DNA of 64,000 bases from an uncultured Oscillibacter sp. (GTDB lineage: Bacteria > Bacillota > Clostridia > Oscillospirales > Oscillospiraceae). Location: the NCBI GenBank assembly GCA_910578935.1, contig CAJTSM010000013.1:1-64000 (forward strand), read 5' to 3'. Under the pieces are notes generated by a model, which saw only the letters and a program-made list of their open reading frames with translations, ran no database searches and was not told the DNA's origin. The translations under genes were made by a program, and so were the position numbers. Shown here piece after piece: positions 15,185-23,529 of the stretch. Positions within the stretch are counted from its first letter, which is position 1; every line of letters begins with the position of its first letter.

Positions 15185-16894
15185 ATGAACCTGTCCGAGC
15201 TCCTGGCGGCATACCCCGCCGCCGGGCTTTTCTACACGTCCTTCGTCCGCTTCCTCTTTCCCGTCCTGGCGGGGGCTATCCTCTGGCGGGCCGTCCGGTC
15301 CCTCCTCCGCCTCCCCCACACGCCGGAAACCTGGGGCCAGCTGAGCCTCCCCGGCGGGGGAGCCGTGCCCCTGACCCACTGGGAGAACATCCTGGGCCGG
15401 GGAAAGAGCGCCGACGTGCGGCTGAACTACCCCAGCGTCTCCCGCCAGCACGCCGCCCTCTGCCGCAGCGAGGAGGGCCTTTGGACCCTCTACGACCTGG
15501 ACTCCAAGGGCGGAGTCCTCCTCAACGGGGAGAAGGTGGAGGGCTCCGCCCCCATTCAAATGGGGGACCGGGTGGAGCTGGGGGGCGTGCCCCTGCTGTT
15601 CCTGCCCCAGACTGTGGAGGAGCGGGAGGAACAGGCTGAAAAGCGCCGGGCAGAGCGCCCCGCTTCCATGTGGCCCTCCTTTCTCTGGCTCACCGTGCTT
15701 CAGCTTCTGACCTGCGTGCAGCTGATGATTGCCTCCGGAGGGGAGGGTTCCCTTGCCATACCCGGGGCCTTCCTGGGGCTGACGGCGGTGATGTGGCTCT
15801 ATGCCGCCGCCCTGCGGCTCAGCCGGTGCGTGGGCTTCGAGATGGAAACCATCGCCTTCTTCCTCTCTACGCTGTCCCTGGCGGTCACCGCCTCCAGCGC
15901 GCCGGGGAGCCTCTATAAACAGCTCCTGGCCGTGGTGCTGGGACTGGGGCTCTTTTTGACCCTGGGAATTTTCCTCCGGGACCTGGGCCGGGTCCAGCGG
16001 AACCGCTGGGTGATGGCGGCGGCGTCCATCGGCCTTTTGGCCGTGACGCTGGCGCTGGGAAACCGGAAATACGGCGCGGTAAACTGGATCTCCCTGGGGC
16101 CCTTGAGCTTTCAGCCTTCGGAGATCGCCAAGATCTCATATATCTTCGCCGGGTCCGCCACGTTGGAGCGGCTGTTCCGCAAGCGGAACCTGACCCTCTT
16201 CATCGTCCTCACCGGCGTCTGCGTGGGACTTCTGGGACTGATGAGCGACTTTGGCACGGCGGCGGTCTTCTTCGTCACCTTCCTGGTGCTGGCCTACCTC
16301 CGCTCCGGGGACTTTGCCGCCCTGTCCCTGATTTGCGGCGGGGCGGTCTTTGGGGCGGGCATTATTGTGAAGTTCAAGCCCTACATCCTGGACCGCTTTG
16401 CCGCCTGGGGCCATGCCTGGGCGGACGCCTCCGGCCGGGGATACCAGCAGACCCGCACCATGTCCGCCGCAGCCTCCGGGGGCCTTTTGGGCATGGGGGC
16501 GGGAAACGGCTGGCTTCACCGGGTCCCGGCGGCGGACACGGACCTGGTATTCGGGATGCTCTGCGAAGAGTGGGGACTGATTATCGCGTTTTTCGCCGTG
16601 GGGTCCATTGCCGCCCTGGCGTTCTTCACCGTCCGGGCCTGCCGGGCGGGGCGAAGCAGCTTCTACTGCCTGGCCGCCTGTGCCGCCGGCTCTCTGCTGG
16701 TATTTCAAACCTGCCTGAACGTGTTCGGCTCCGTGGACATCCTGCCCCTGACGGGGGTGACCTTCCCCTTTGTCTCCAACGGCGGCTCCGCCATGATCTC
16801 CGCCTGGGGGCTGCTGGCCTTTTTGAAGGCCACCGATACCCGGGACAACGCCAGCTTCGGCGTCAAAAACTCCACTTCATTCCGTCCGGCTTAA
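15185..16894 (+). CDS. FHA-domain FtsW/RodA/SpoVE protein
   Basis: 569-residue membrane protein. After one N-terminal helix (about 15-40), a cytoplasmic FHA phosphothreonine-binding domain spans about 60-140, with LGRGKSADVRLNYPSVSRQHA showing the Gly-Arg and SRxH signature. About ten helices of the SEDS family follow; these are the glycan polymerases that extend peptidoglycan (FtsW, RodA, SpoVE). The class B PBP 151 bases downstream is its expected partner. The FHA domain implies control by a Ser/Thr kinase, not encoded here. An AGAGAGGAGG site precedes the ATG. Confidence 0.9.
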   Translation: MNLSELLAAYPAAGLFYTSFVRFLFPVLAGAILWRAVRSLLRLPHTPETWGQLSLPGGGAVPLTHWENILGRGKSADVRLNYPSVSRQHAALCRSEEGLWTLYDLDSKGGVLLNGEKVEGSAPIQMGDRVELGGVPLLFLPQTVEEREEQAEKRRAERPASMWPSFLWLTVLQLLTCVQLMIASGGEGSLAIPGAFLGLTAVMWLYAAALRLSRCVGFEMETIAFFLSTLSLAVTASSAPGSLYKQLLAVVLGLGLFLTLGIFLRDLGRVQRNRWVMAAASIGLLAVTLALGNRKYGAVNWISLGPLSFQPSEIAKISYIFAGSATLERLFRKRNLTLFIVLTGVCVGLLGLMSDFGTAAVFFVTFLVLAYLRSGDFAALSLICGGAVFGAGIIVKFKPYILDRFAAWGHAWADASGRGYQQTRTMSAAASGGLLGMGAGNGWLHRVPAADTDLVFGMLCEEWGLIIAFFAVGSIAALAFFTVRACRAGRSSFYCLAACAAGSLLVFQTCLNVFGSVDILPLTGVTFPFVSNGGSAMISAWGLLAFLKATDTRDNASFGVKNSTSFRPA

Positions 16895-17035
16895 CGCCGG
16901 ACATCCATTTCGTTTCGTTTCCTCCGCCTCCTTCAGGGGGGAGCAGGCTCCCCCTTGAGCAACCCCCACCCCTGCGGGGGGACGAGGGACGGGAGGCGGG
17001 GAAGGAGACGGGAGACGAGGAGGGTTCTGCAAGGA
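16895..17035. other. Palindromic GC-rich spacer inside the SEDS-PBP pair
   Basis: Contains GTTTCCTCCGCCTCC near 16916 and GGAGGCGGGGAAGGAGAC near 16991 as outer arms, with GGGGGAGCAGGCTCCCCC and CCCCTGCGGGG hairpins inside. It looks like an intergenic repeat element inserted between cotranscribed genes. No gene was seen. Confidence 0.55.
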
Positions 17036-17045
17036 GGTACGACTT

Positions 17046-18416
17046 ATGAAGAAAATTGAAAACCGGGCCTTTGTCTGCCTGCTGCTGGCTTTGGCGCTGG
17101 GGGCGGGGATGATCCTCTTCCTCTTCCGCTATCTCACCCAGGGGGGAAGCTGGGCCTCCTCCGCCTTCAACCGCCATCTTTACAACACCCAGGGCCAGCT
17201 GACCGCCGGGACCGTGCTGGACCGGGACGGGGACGTGCTGTCCTCCGCCGAAAACGGGGAGCGGACTTACTACGACAGCGAAACCGTCCGCAAAGCCACC
17301 CTCCACGCCGTGGGGGACCTTCAGGGCAACATCGGAACCGGGGCGCTGAACGCCTTTGCCGGAAAGCTCACAGGCTGGAATCTCGTGAATGGCGCCTTTG
17401 GCGCCGGACGGGGCGGGGAGTTGACCCTGACCATCGACGCCCGGTACAACTACGAAGCGTATCAGGCGCTGAACGGCCATGCCGGGACCGTAGCGGTCTA
17501 CAACTACAAGACCGGAGAAATCCTCTGCATGGTATCCGCGCCCAGTTACGACCCCCTGAACGTCCCGGAGGACATTGAAACCAACGACCGCTGGAAAGGA
17601 GCCTATGTGAATCGTTTCCTCTCCTCCGCCTTCACCCCCGGTTCCGTCTACAAAACCGTCACGCTGGCCGCGGCGCTGGAACTTCTGCCGGACCTGGAAA
17701 ACCGGACCTGGAACTGCGCCGGCTTCCTCCAGATCAGAGACGAAACCATCGTCTGCTCCGGCGTCCATGGGGAGCAGGATATCGCCGCCGCCTTCGCCAA
17801 CAGCTGCAACTCCGCTTTCGCTGAAATTGCCGTGGAGCTGGGGGCGGACGCCCTTCAAAAGCACACGGAGAAAGCGGGCCTTACCGCAAGCTGCCGTCTG
17901 GACGGCCTGTCCACCGCCAGGGGCTCTTTTGACTGGGACCTCTCGGAGGGCCGCTTGGGCTGGGCCGGAGTGGGACAGGACAAGGACCTGGTAAACCCCT
18001 GCGCCCTGATGGTCTACATGGGAGCCGTGGCAAACGGCGGCAGGGCGGCGGAGCCCTACCTGATCCTCCAGACGAAAAACGGTCTGGGGATTCCCTCCCT
18101 GCCCCGCTGGAGCCACAAGACCCGGACCCTGATCGACTCGGGCACGGCGGGGAAACTTGCGGAGCTGATGGCGGGGAACGTGGAGAGAACCTACGGCAGG
18201 GAACGCTTCCCCAACATGGACCTCTGCGCCAAGTCCGGCACTGCCGAGGTGGGGGAGGGGGAGGCCCCTCACGCCTGGTTCGCCGGGTTTTTGCGGAACG
18301 CGGACGCGCCCTATGCCTTTGTGGCTCTGGTGGAACACGGCGGCGGCGGCAGCAGCGTGGCGGGAAATGTGGCGGCCCGGGTCCTGGACGTCATCGTAAA
18401 CGGCTATACCAAGTGA
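17046..18416 (+). CDS. Class B penicillin-binding protein (transpeptidase)
   Basis: 456-residue peptidoglycan transpeptidase that cross-links stem peptides outside the membrane. It has one N-terminal anchor (about 9-30). The transpeptidase domain has the SxxK motif SVYK with nucleophile Ser200 and Lys203, the SxN motif SCN at 253-255, and KSG near 396 in place of KTG. It is shorter than FtsI or PBP2 because the N-terminal dimerisation domain is small, resembling the PbpA/SpoVD-like partners of SEDS proteins. An AAGGAGG site precedes the ATG. It is the probable functional partner of the FHA-FtsW protein. Confidence 0.92.
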   Translation: MKKIENRAFVCLLLALALGAGMILFLFRYLTQGGSWASSAFNRHLYNTQGQLTAGTVLDRDGDVLSSAENGERTYYDSETVRKATLHAVGDLQGNIGTGALNAFAGKLTGWNLVNGAFGAGRGGELTLTIDARYNYEAYQALNGHAGTVAVYNYKTGEILCMVSAPSYDPLNVPEDIETNDRWKGAYVNRFLSSAFTPGSVYKTVTLAAALELLPDLENRTWNCAGFLQIRDETIVCSGVHGEQDIAAAFANSCNSAFAEIAVELGADALQKHTEKAGLTASCRLDGLSTARGSFDWDLSEGRLGWAGVGQDKDLVNPCALMVYMGAVANGGRAAEPYLILQTKNGLGIPSLPRWSHKTRTLIDSGTAGKLAELMAGNVERTYGRERFPNMDLCAKSGTAEVGEGEAPHAWFAGFLRNADAPYAFVALVEHGGGGSSVAGNVAARVLDVIVNGYTK

Positions 18417-18461
18417 TTGCTAATTGTAAATTTATATATTTAATCAACGGAGGGTATACAA

Positions 18462-18761
18462 ATGAAGCGAAAAAACTCCCTGCTTTTGCAGGGCGTGAAG
18501 CAGCTGAACCTGGGAGCCATGGTTTCCGGAATTGGCTTTTTGCTGTATCTGGGGGCATCCGTCCTGGGGCTCACCGGGGCGGCGGATCTCCTGTCGCTGG
18601 TATTTGCCCTGGTGTCCCTGTATGTCTTTGCCTCCGCGGCAGAGGGACGGCGGAAGGACAAGGAAGCGGTAAGCTATAATCTCCTCTGGGGGACGGGGGC
18701 CCTGGCGGCGCTGGCCTGCCTGTGTGCGGCCGCCGTCCTCCGGCAGCGTCTGGGCGGCTGA
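18462..18761 (+). CDS. Small hypothetical membrane protein
   Basis: 99 residues with three hydrophobic segments (about 20-38, 42-60 and 75-95) and short charged loops. The family was not recognised. It starts 45 bases after the PBP, with GGAGG before the ATG, and may be the last gene of the cell-wall operon. A role in wall synthesis is only suggested by position. The A/T-rich leader TTTATATATTTAATC between the genes could also hold a separate promoter. Confidence 0.6.
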   Translation: MKRKNSLLLQGVKQLNLGAMVSGIGFLLYLGASVLGLTGAADLLSLVFALVSLYVFASAAEGRRKDKEAVSYNLLWGTGALAALACLCAAAVLRQRLGG

Positions 18762-18799
18762 CACCAGGGTTTTTGTCGAAACCCCTTGCATTTTTCCCC

Positions 18800-18898
18800 G
18801 GGACTGAGTAAAGCAGAAAATGGAAATACCCCGCGGCCCTATACGCGTGAAACGGCCACCCAGCACAGCAGAATTACCTGCGCCACACGCTTATTATA
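18800..18898 (-). ncRNA. Small RNA unit, probably degenerate copy
   Basis: Reading leftward, TATAAT (18898-18893) precedes a core with GTGGCGCAG and CTGCTGTGCTG that is shared with the copies at 50868 and 62225. In this copy the spacer is a run of 11 G, the -35 is poor, and the terminator hairpin is not recognisable. It is therefore probably inactive. Confidence 0.45.
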
Positions 18899-18927
18899 CC
18901 CCCCCCCCCACCTTTTGAAGGGTGTTC

Positions 18928-19056
18928 TGAGAACCTGTATTCACAACTGTTGAACGCTGTTTGAGCGGTTCTTTCCCCACCAGGACTTCGTCAATTTCCC
19001 TTGCCTGGCGAGAAAATTCCTCACGCGTCCGGCATCCCCCGGTATGAATACAGGTC
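18928..19056. repeat. MITE-like insert inside R1 copy 1
   Basis: About 129 bp bounded by GAGAACCTGTATTCACAAC and the inverted ATGAATACAGGT. The corresponding place in the 62-kb copy of R1 lacks it and reads GGGGCGTAAGCCGTGCG, so this is an insertion into the element. Confidence 0.75.
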
Positions 19057-19424
19057 CCACGCTGTGCGTCCGCGTTTTACGGGGGGCTGAGTACGACATT
19101 TGCTTCGGTGCCCGGCCCGCGATATGGTTCCGGCGGACGCCCGGACGGCGGGGAAAGCACCTATGTCCCTTTCCAACGGAACGTGTCCCGCCGCCGGGGG
19201 TTCCGTCCGCCGGAACACACGAAAAAGAGAGGCCCGGGAAAATTCCCGGGCCTCTCTTTATGGCAGTATCGCAATTCTGCGTTGCCGCCGCTCCGGCCTG
19301 GTTGACCGCCAGATTGCCAGAGCGGGCGAACGCTTTTTCCGCTGCTTTTCCCCTTCGGGGACGTACTCCATAAGATTTCGCTTCGCGAAATCAAGTGTCG
19401 TTGCCGTCTCTCGAAAAACCCAAC

Positions 19425-20219
19425 TCAGAACGCGGGGACCACCGCGCCGCCGAAGGTGTTGTTGATATAGTCCTTGACCGTGTCGGACTGGAGGGCCTTC
19501 ACCAGGGCCTGGACGGCCTCGTTGTTTTCGTTCCCCTCTTTGACCGTCAGGATGTTCACATAGGGGGAGTCGGCGGCCTCGATCACCAGGGCGTCCTCCA
19601 CGGGGTTCAGGCCGGCGCCCAGGGCGTAGTTGGAGTTGATGGCGGCAATGTCCACCTCATCCAGGGCGGCGGGAACCTGAGCGGCCTCCAGCTCCACAAA
19701 TTCCAGGTTCTTGGGGTTCTCGGCGATGTCGTTGGGGGTGGCCTCCAGATTGGAGCTGTCCTTGAGCTTGATGAGGCCCTGGGCCTCCAGCAGCAGCAGG
19801 GCCCGGCCCTCGTTGGTGGGGTCGTTGGGGACGGCTACCTTGCCCCCGTCGGGAATGGCGTCCAGGGAGGCGGAATTGCCCGCGTACAGGCCCATGGGCT
19901 CGATGTGGACGCCGGCCACGCTCACCAGGTGGGTCCCCCGCTCGGCGTTGAAGTTATCCAGATAGGGGACATGCTGGAAGTAGTTGGCGTCCTCGTCCCC
20001 GTCCTCCACGGCGGTGTTGGGCACCACATAGTCGGAGTACTCCGTGACCACCAGGTCGATGCCCTGCTCTTTCAGGAGACCTACGCACTGGTTCAGAATC
20101 TCGGCGTGGGGGGTGGGGGAGGCGGCGACCTTCAGGGTCGTGGTCTTCTTGCCGCCGCAGGCGGCCAGGGACAGGGCCAGAACCAGGGCCAGGGTCAGAG
20201 CAAAAATCTTCTTTTTCAT
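19425..20219 (-). CDS. metQ: Methionine ABC transporter substrate-binding lipoprotein
   Basis: NlpA/MetQ family lipoprotein of 264 residues that captures D/L-methionine outside the membrane. It has a signal peptide with lipobox LSLAAC (lipidated Cys about residue 21), then GGKKTTTLKVAASPTPHAEIL, typical of the family start. It is the third gene of metNIQ. The start is the ATG with GGAGG 9 bases upstream; an upstream in-frame ATG at 20246 is rejected. The stop codon TGA is followed at once by element R1 (GTTGGGTTTTTCGAGAGA). Confidence 0.93.
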   Translation of the reverse strand: MKKKIFALTLALVLALSLAACGGKKTTTLKVAASPTPHAEILNQCVGLLKEQGIDLVVTEYSDYVVPNTAVEDGDEDANYFQHVPYLDNFNAERGTHLVSVAGVHIEPMGLYAGNSASLDAIPDGGKVAVPNDPTNEGRALLLLEAQGLIKLKDSSNLEATPNDIAENPKNLEFVELEAAQVPAALDEVDIAAINSNYALGAGLNPVEDALVIEAADSPYVNILTVKEGNENNEAVQALVKALQSDTVKDYINNTFGGAVVPAF

Positions 20220-20363
20220 GTTGTGTTCCTCCAATTTTAAAAACAATCAGCTTGTTCCGAATGTCTTCGGTACGCGGGGCGTCCCGCCTTCCGGCGCGGC
20301 CTCCGTCCCCTCTGCGCGCGTGAGGGATGGGGAGGGAAGCGTCTGGGAAGGGAAGCGCCTTTT

Positions 20364-21047
20364 TTATTTCAAACGCTTGTCGATGCGCACCGACAGGCGG
20401 CTGAAAACGGATTGGACCGCTTGGACGATAACGATCAGGATGATGACCGTCACCCACATGACGGAGGGGACGTTGCGCTGGTGCCCGTAGCGGATGGCCA
20501 GATCCCCCAGGCCTCCCGCGCCCACCATGCCGGCAATGGCAGTATAGCCCACAATGGCGATCAAGGTGATGGAGCCCCCCAGAATCAGGGAGGGCATGGC
20601 CTCCGGCAGGTAGACCTTCCAGACGATCTGGAAGGTGGAGGCCCCCATGGACTGAGCCGCCTCAATGACCCCGGCGTCCACCTCGCTGAGGGAGGTTTCC
20701 ACCATCCGGGCCACAAAGGGAGCGGACGCCACCACCAGGGGCAGGATGGCCCCCCGGAGGCCCAGCCGGGTTCCCATGACCAGCTTGGTGAAGGGGAAGA
20801 GGGCCACCATCAAAATGGCGAAGGGGAAGGAACGGCCGATGTTGATGATCCATCCCAGCACGGCGTTGACGGGCCCGTTGGGCCGAATGCCGTGGGGCTG
20901 GGTCAGCACGGAGATCACACCCATGGGCAGGCCGATCAGATAGGCGAAGAGGGTGGACGCGGCGGTCATGACCACGGTGTCCAGGATGCCCTCGGCCAGG
21001 ATGCCGCCGTACTCCGCCCAGAAGGCGGATGTGAAGATTTCAGCCAC
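20364..21047 (-). CDS. metI: Methionine ABC transporter permease
   Basis: 227-residue inner-membrane permease with five to six helices and the EAA loop at about 150-170 (EAAQSMGASTFQIVWKVYLPEAMPSL), which contacts MetN. It belongs to the D-methionine uptake family. Its start overlaps the end of metN by 8 bases, indicating translational coupling. A 144-base gap to metQ holds a GC-rich palindromic stretch around 20270-20345. Confidence 0.94.
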   Translation of the reverse strand: MAEIFTSAFWAEYGGILAEGILDTVVMTAASTLFAYLIGLPMGVISVLTQPHGIRPNGPVNAVLGWIINIGRSFPFAILMVALFPFTKLVMGTRLGLRGAILPLVVASAPFVARMVETSLSEVDAGVIEAAQSMGASTFQIVWKVYLPEAMPSLILGGSITLIAIVGYTAIAGMVGAGGLGDLAIRYGHQRNVPSVMWVTVIILIVIVQAVQSVFSRLSVRIDKRLK

Positions 21048-22056
21048 GGTACTCCACCTCCTCCACGGTAATGTAGGGCTGCGCCCGGATATAGCTCAGG
21101 GCCTTGGCGGCCTCATTGGGGTCGTCGGGGAGGCTCAACAGCATGGTTCCCGTAGCCCTGCCGCCGACGCTGCGGGTGTCCGCGCCCAAAATGCTGACCT
21201 TTACGCCGCAGTCAATGGCCAAAGAGGCAATCAGGGGCTGGCCCACCGTGCCGCCGTTGAAGGAAACACGGGCGGCCCGGGTGCCCACAGGATACTGAGA
21301 GACGCTGGCCCCGCCGGGGTACACCAGCCGCCGGGCGGCGTCGGTGGAAGGATTGGAGAAAATGTCCTGCACCGGCCCCAGCTCGGCCACGCTGCCGCCG
21401 TCCAGAATGGCAACCCGGGAGCAGATGGCCTCAATCACGCTCATCTGATGGGTAATCACCACCACCGTGACCCCCAGCTTGGCGTTTAGATCTTTCAGCA
21501 GCTCCAGAATGGAGACGGTGGTAGTGGGGTCCAGGGCGGAAGTCGCCTCATCGCAGAGGAGGACCTTGGGGTCTGTCGCCAAGGCCCGGGCCACGGCCAC
21601 CCGCTGTTTTTGCCCGCCGGAGAGCTGGGCCGGATAGGCACCCGCCTTGTCCCCCAGGCCCACCAGGTCCAGCAGCTCCGCCGCCCGTTTCTCCGCCTGG
21701 GCCCTGGAAGCCCCGGCAATTTCCATGGGAAAGCACACATTTTTCAGGCAGGTCCGCTGCATCAGCAGGTTGAAGCTTTGGAAAATCATGGTGACTTTCC
21801 GGCGCTGGAGCCGCAGTTCCTTTTCCGGGAGGGCGGTGATGTCCTTCCCGTCCACGATCACGGTGCCGGAGGTGGGCCGTTCCAGAAGATTCATGCACCG
21901 GACCAGGGTGGATTTTCCCGCGCCGGAGAGGCCGATGATGCCGAAAATCTCCCCCGGCTGAATGTCCAGGCTGATGCCGGTCAAGGCGCGGACCTCGTCC
22001 GGCCCGCCGCCGAAATTCTTGCTCAGATTCCGGATTTGAATGATGGGTTCGCTCAC
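21040..22056 (-). CDS. metN: Methionine ABC transporter ATPase with NIL domain
   Basis: 338-residue ATPase. Walker A is GLSGAGKST (about 43-51), the signature is LSGGQKQR, and Walker B is VLLCDEATSALDP. The C-terminal 75 residues form the NIL/ACT-like domain that binds methionine and blocks transport when the cell is replete. The leader carries a T-box with a Met specifier, so transcription also follows tRNA-Met charging. First gene of the metNIQ operon. Confidence 0.95.
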   Translation of the reverse strand: MSEPIIQIRNLSKNFGGGPDEVRALTGISLDIQPGEIFGIIGLSGAGKSTLVRCMNLLERPTSGTVIVDGKDITALPEKELRLQRRKVTMIFQSFNLLMQRTCLKNVCFPMEIAGASRAQAEKRAAELLDLVGLGDKAGAYPAQLSGGQKQRVAVARALATDPKVLLCDEATSALDPTTTVSILELLKDLNAKLGVTVVVITHQMSVIEAICSRVAILDGGSVAELGPVQDIFSNPSTDAARRLVYPGGASVSQYPVGTRAARVSFNGGTVGQPLIASLAIDCGVKVSILGADTRSVGGRATGTMLLSLPDDPNEAAKALSYIRAQPYITVEEVEYRG

Positions 22057-22074
22057 GATAGCAGCTCCTTTATG

Positions 22075-22386
22075 GAAAAGTCACGAACAAACAAAAAGCC
22101 CTTGAAGCGTTCAGCTTCAAGGACGAACGTAATCTTACGCCGTGGTACCACCTTGATTCGCGCGCCTCTTCGCAGAGGCGGCCTTACAGAGTGCCGACAC
22201 ACTCCCGCGCTGTCACGGGCGCTCCCGTCGCGGCCTATGTCCCCGGGACAGTCGGCGGCGCAACTCCAAGACCATGTTCGGCCGGCCCTTCCGTACCCCT
22301 TTTCACCAACCGGGGCTCTCTTTGACGTATCGTCCGGCGTACTCTTCCCTTCATCGTCTTTGCGGCTATGAAATTGTTTGAAGTAG
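22075..22386 (-). promoter_or_regulatory. T-box leader, methionine specifier
   Basis: On the minus strand the T-box core AAGGTGGTACCACGG lies at 22154-22140, followed by a terminator CCTTGAAGC / GCTTCAAGG with T-run (22122-22093). The Stem I specifier loop reads CGAACATGG, placing ATG (22275-22273) at the tRNA-reading position. GATGAAGGGA and AGAGAGCC elements of Stem I are also seen. Uncharged tRNA-Met would stabilise the antiterminator and switch on metNIQ. Confidence 0.9.
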
Positions 22387-22391
22387 TTTGA

Positions 22392-22420
22392 AGTTTACAC
22401 GGTTTTCCCTGATTTGTCAA
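22392..22420 (-). promoter_or_regulatory. Promoter of the Met T-box operon
   Basis: On the minus strand, TTGACA (22420-22415) and TAAACT (22397-22392) are separated by 17 bases, just upstream of the T-box leader. Confidence 0.8.
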
Positions 22421-22606
22421 CGGCGAAGCGCACAGAAAGCCCCCCTCTGTTTCGAAAAAATACCGGCAAAGCGCACAAATCCAAGGACGGGAAGAAAAAA
22501 TTTTCCCGGAAAAGAAGAATCGGATTGCGCGCCGGCGGCAAAACTGGTATCATGGACTGACATGGTGTTTCACGTGAAACCAAGGATTGCAAGGAGGGGA
22601 CGGTCA

Positions 22607-23449
22607 GTGGAAAAACGGAGGCGGCGGGCCCACTGGCTCCGGGACTTCCTCTGCGGCGTTTTGATCGGCGCGGGGGCCATTCTTCCCGGAGTTTCCGGCG
22701 GCGTGCTGGCGGTGGTGTTTGACGTCTACCGGCCTTTTATGGAAATGCTGACCCGGCCCCGGAAAGCGGTCCCTCAATACTGGCGGATGCTGATTCCCCT
22801 GGGGCTGGGCTGGGCCGCGGGCTTCATGGGCATCGCCAAGGGCATCTCCGCCGCTATGAGCCTCTCCGACGCGGTGACTTACTGGTTGTTTATCGGCCTG
22901 ATCGCAGGCACCGCCCCTTCCCTCTTTCGGGAGGCCGGGAAGGAGGGGCGGTCCTCCGCCGCCTGGGGGAGCTTCCTGCTCTGCGCGGCCGCGGTTTTCG
23001 CCGGGCTGTTTTACGTCAGCCGGGTGGTTCACGTCCAGGTGGAGCCCAGCTTCTGGTGGTACAACTTCTGCGGGGCGCTGTGGGGCATGGGGGTGGTGAT
23101 CCCCGGCATGACCTCCTCCTCCATGATGATGGCCCTGGGGCTGTATCAGCCCATGCTGGAGGGTTTGGCGCGGCTGGATTTCCTGGTTCTCTCCGCCGCC
23201 CTGCCGGGGATGTTTTTGACCATCGCGCTGCTGGCGCGGCTGGTGACCTGGTTTTTCCGGCGGCATTACGCCGTGGCCTTCCACGGGATTTTGGGCTTTG
23301 TCATGGCTTCCACCCTGGTCATTATTCCCACAGACTACACCGGTCCGGGGGAAATAGCCCTTTCCGCTGTTTTGTGCGCCGCCGGGTTTGGGCTGGCCTT
23401 CTTTCTGGCAAGAATGGACAAGCGGGGAGAGGAAACGAAAAAACGCTGA
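22607..23449 (+). CDS. DUF368 membrane protein
   Basis: 280-residue polytopic protein with about eight helices and the DUF368 hallmarks GAGAILPGVSGGVLAVVFDVY (about 16-36) and, in the second half, GMGVVIPGMTSSSMMMALGLY, an internal duplication. DUF368 proteins have been linked to polyprenyl-phosphate recycling (PopT); that role is not shown here. The start is GTG 22607 with AGGAGGGG 8 bases upstream; a longer frame reaching ATG 22562 is less likely. It stands alone between divergent and convergent neighbours. Confidence 0.88.
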   Translation: MEKRRRRAHWLRDFLCGVLIGAGAILPGVSGGVLAVVFDVYRPFMEMLTRPRKAVPQYWRMLIPLGLGWAAGFMGIAKGISAAMSLSDAVTYWLFIGLIAGTAPSLFREAGKEGRSSAAWGSFLLCAAAVFAGLFYVSRVVHVQVEPSFWWYNFCGALWGMGVVIPGMTSSSMMMALGLYQPMLEGLARLDFLVLSAALPGMFLTIALLARLVTWFFRRHYAVAFHGILGFVMASTLVIIPTDYTGPGEIALSAVLCAAGFGLAFFLARMDKRGEETKKR

Positions 23450-23529
23450 TGGATTTTTCCGGCGCCGAAGCGCCTCGCCCAACGAAAAAATCCGCTTTCA
23501 TCCCGCATTCCGCCAATTTTCAAACAGGC

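Larger units (their letters stand above)
18772..19424. repeat. Composite dispersed element R1, copy 1
   Basis: Non-coding 0.65-kb element homologous, in inverse orientation, to 50353-50958 and partly to 62150-62480. In order it contains a small-RNA-like unit (18800-18898), the MITE-like insert (18928-19056), a GCGTCCGCGTTTTACGG...GGCGGACGCC region, and a strong hairpin GAGAGGCCCGGG / CCCGGGCCTCTC at about 19227-19256. The right edge (TCTCGAAAAACCCAAC) abuts the metQ stop codon exactly. Short reading frames in it are not conserved between copies. Confidence 0.75.

Noticed and set aside
18904..18910. 11-base C run at 18899-18909 as a sequencing artefact
   Set aside because: Possible, but the run replaces a normal promoter spacer found in the other copies, so it may be real slippage in a decaying copy. 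Not used as evidence.
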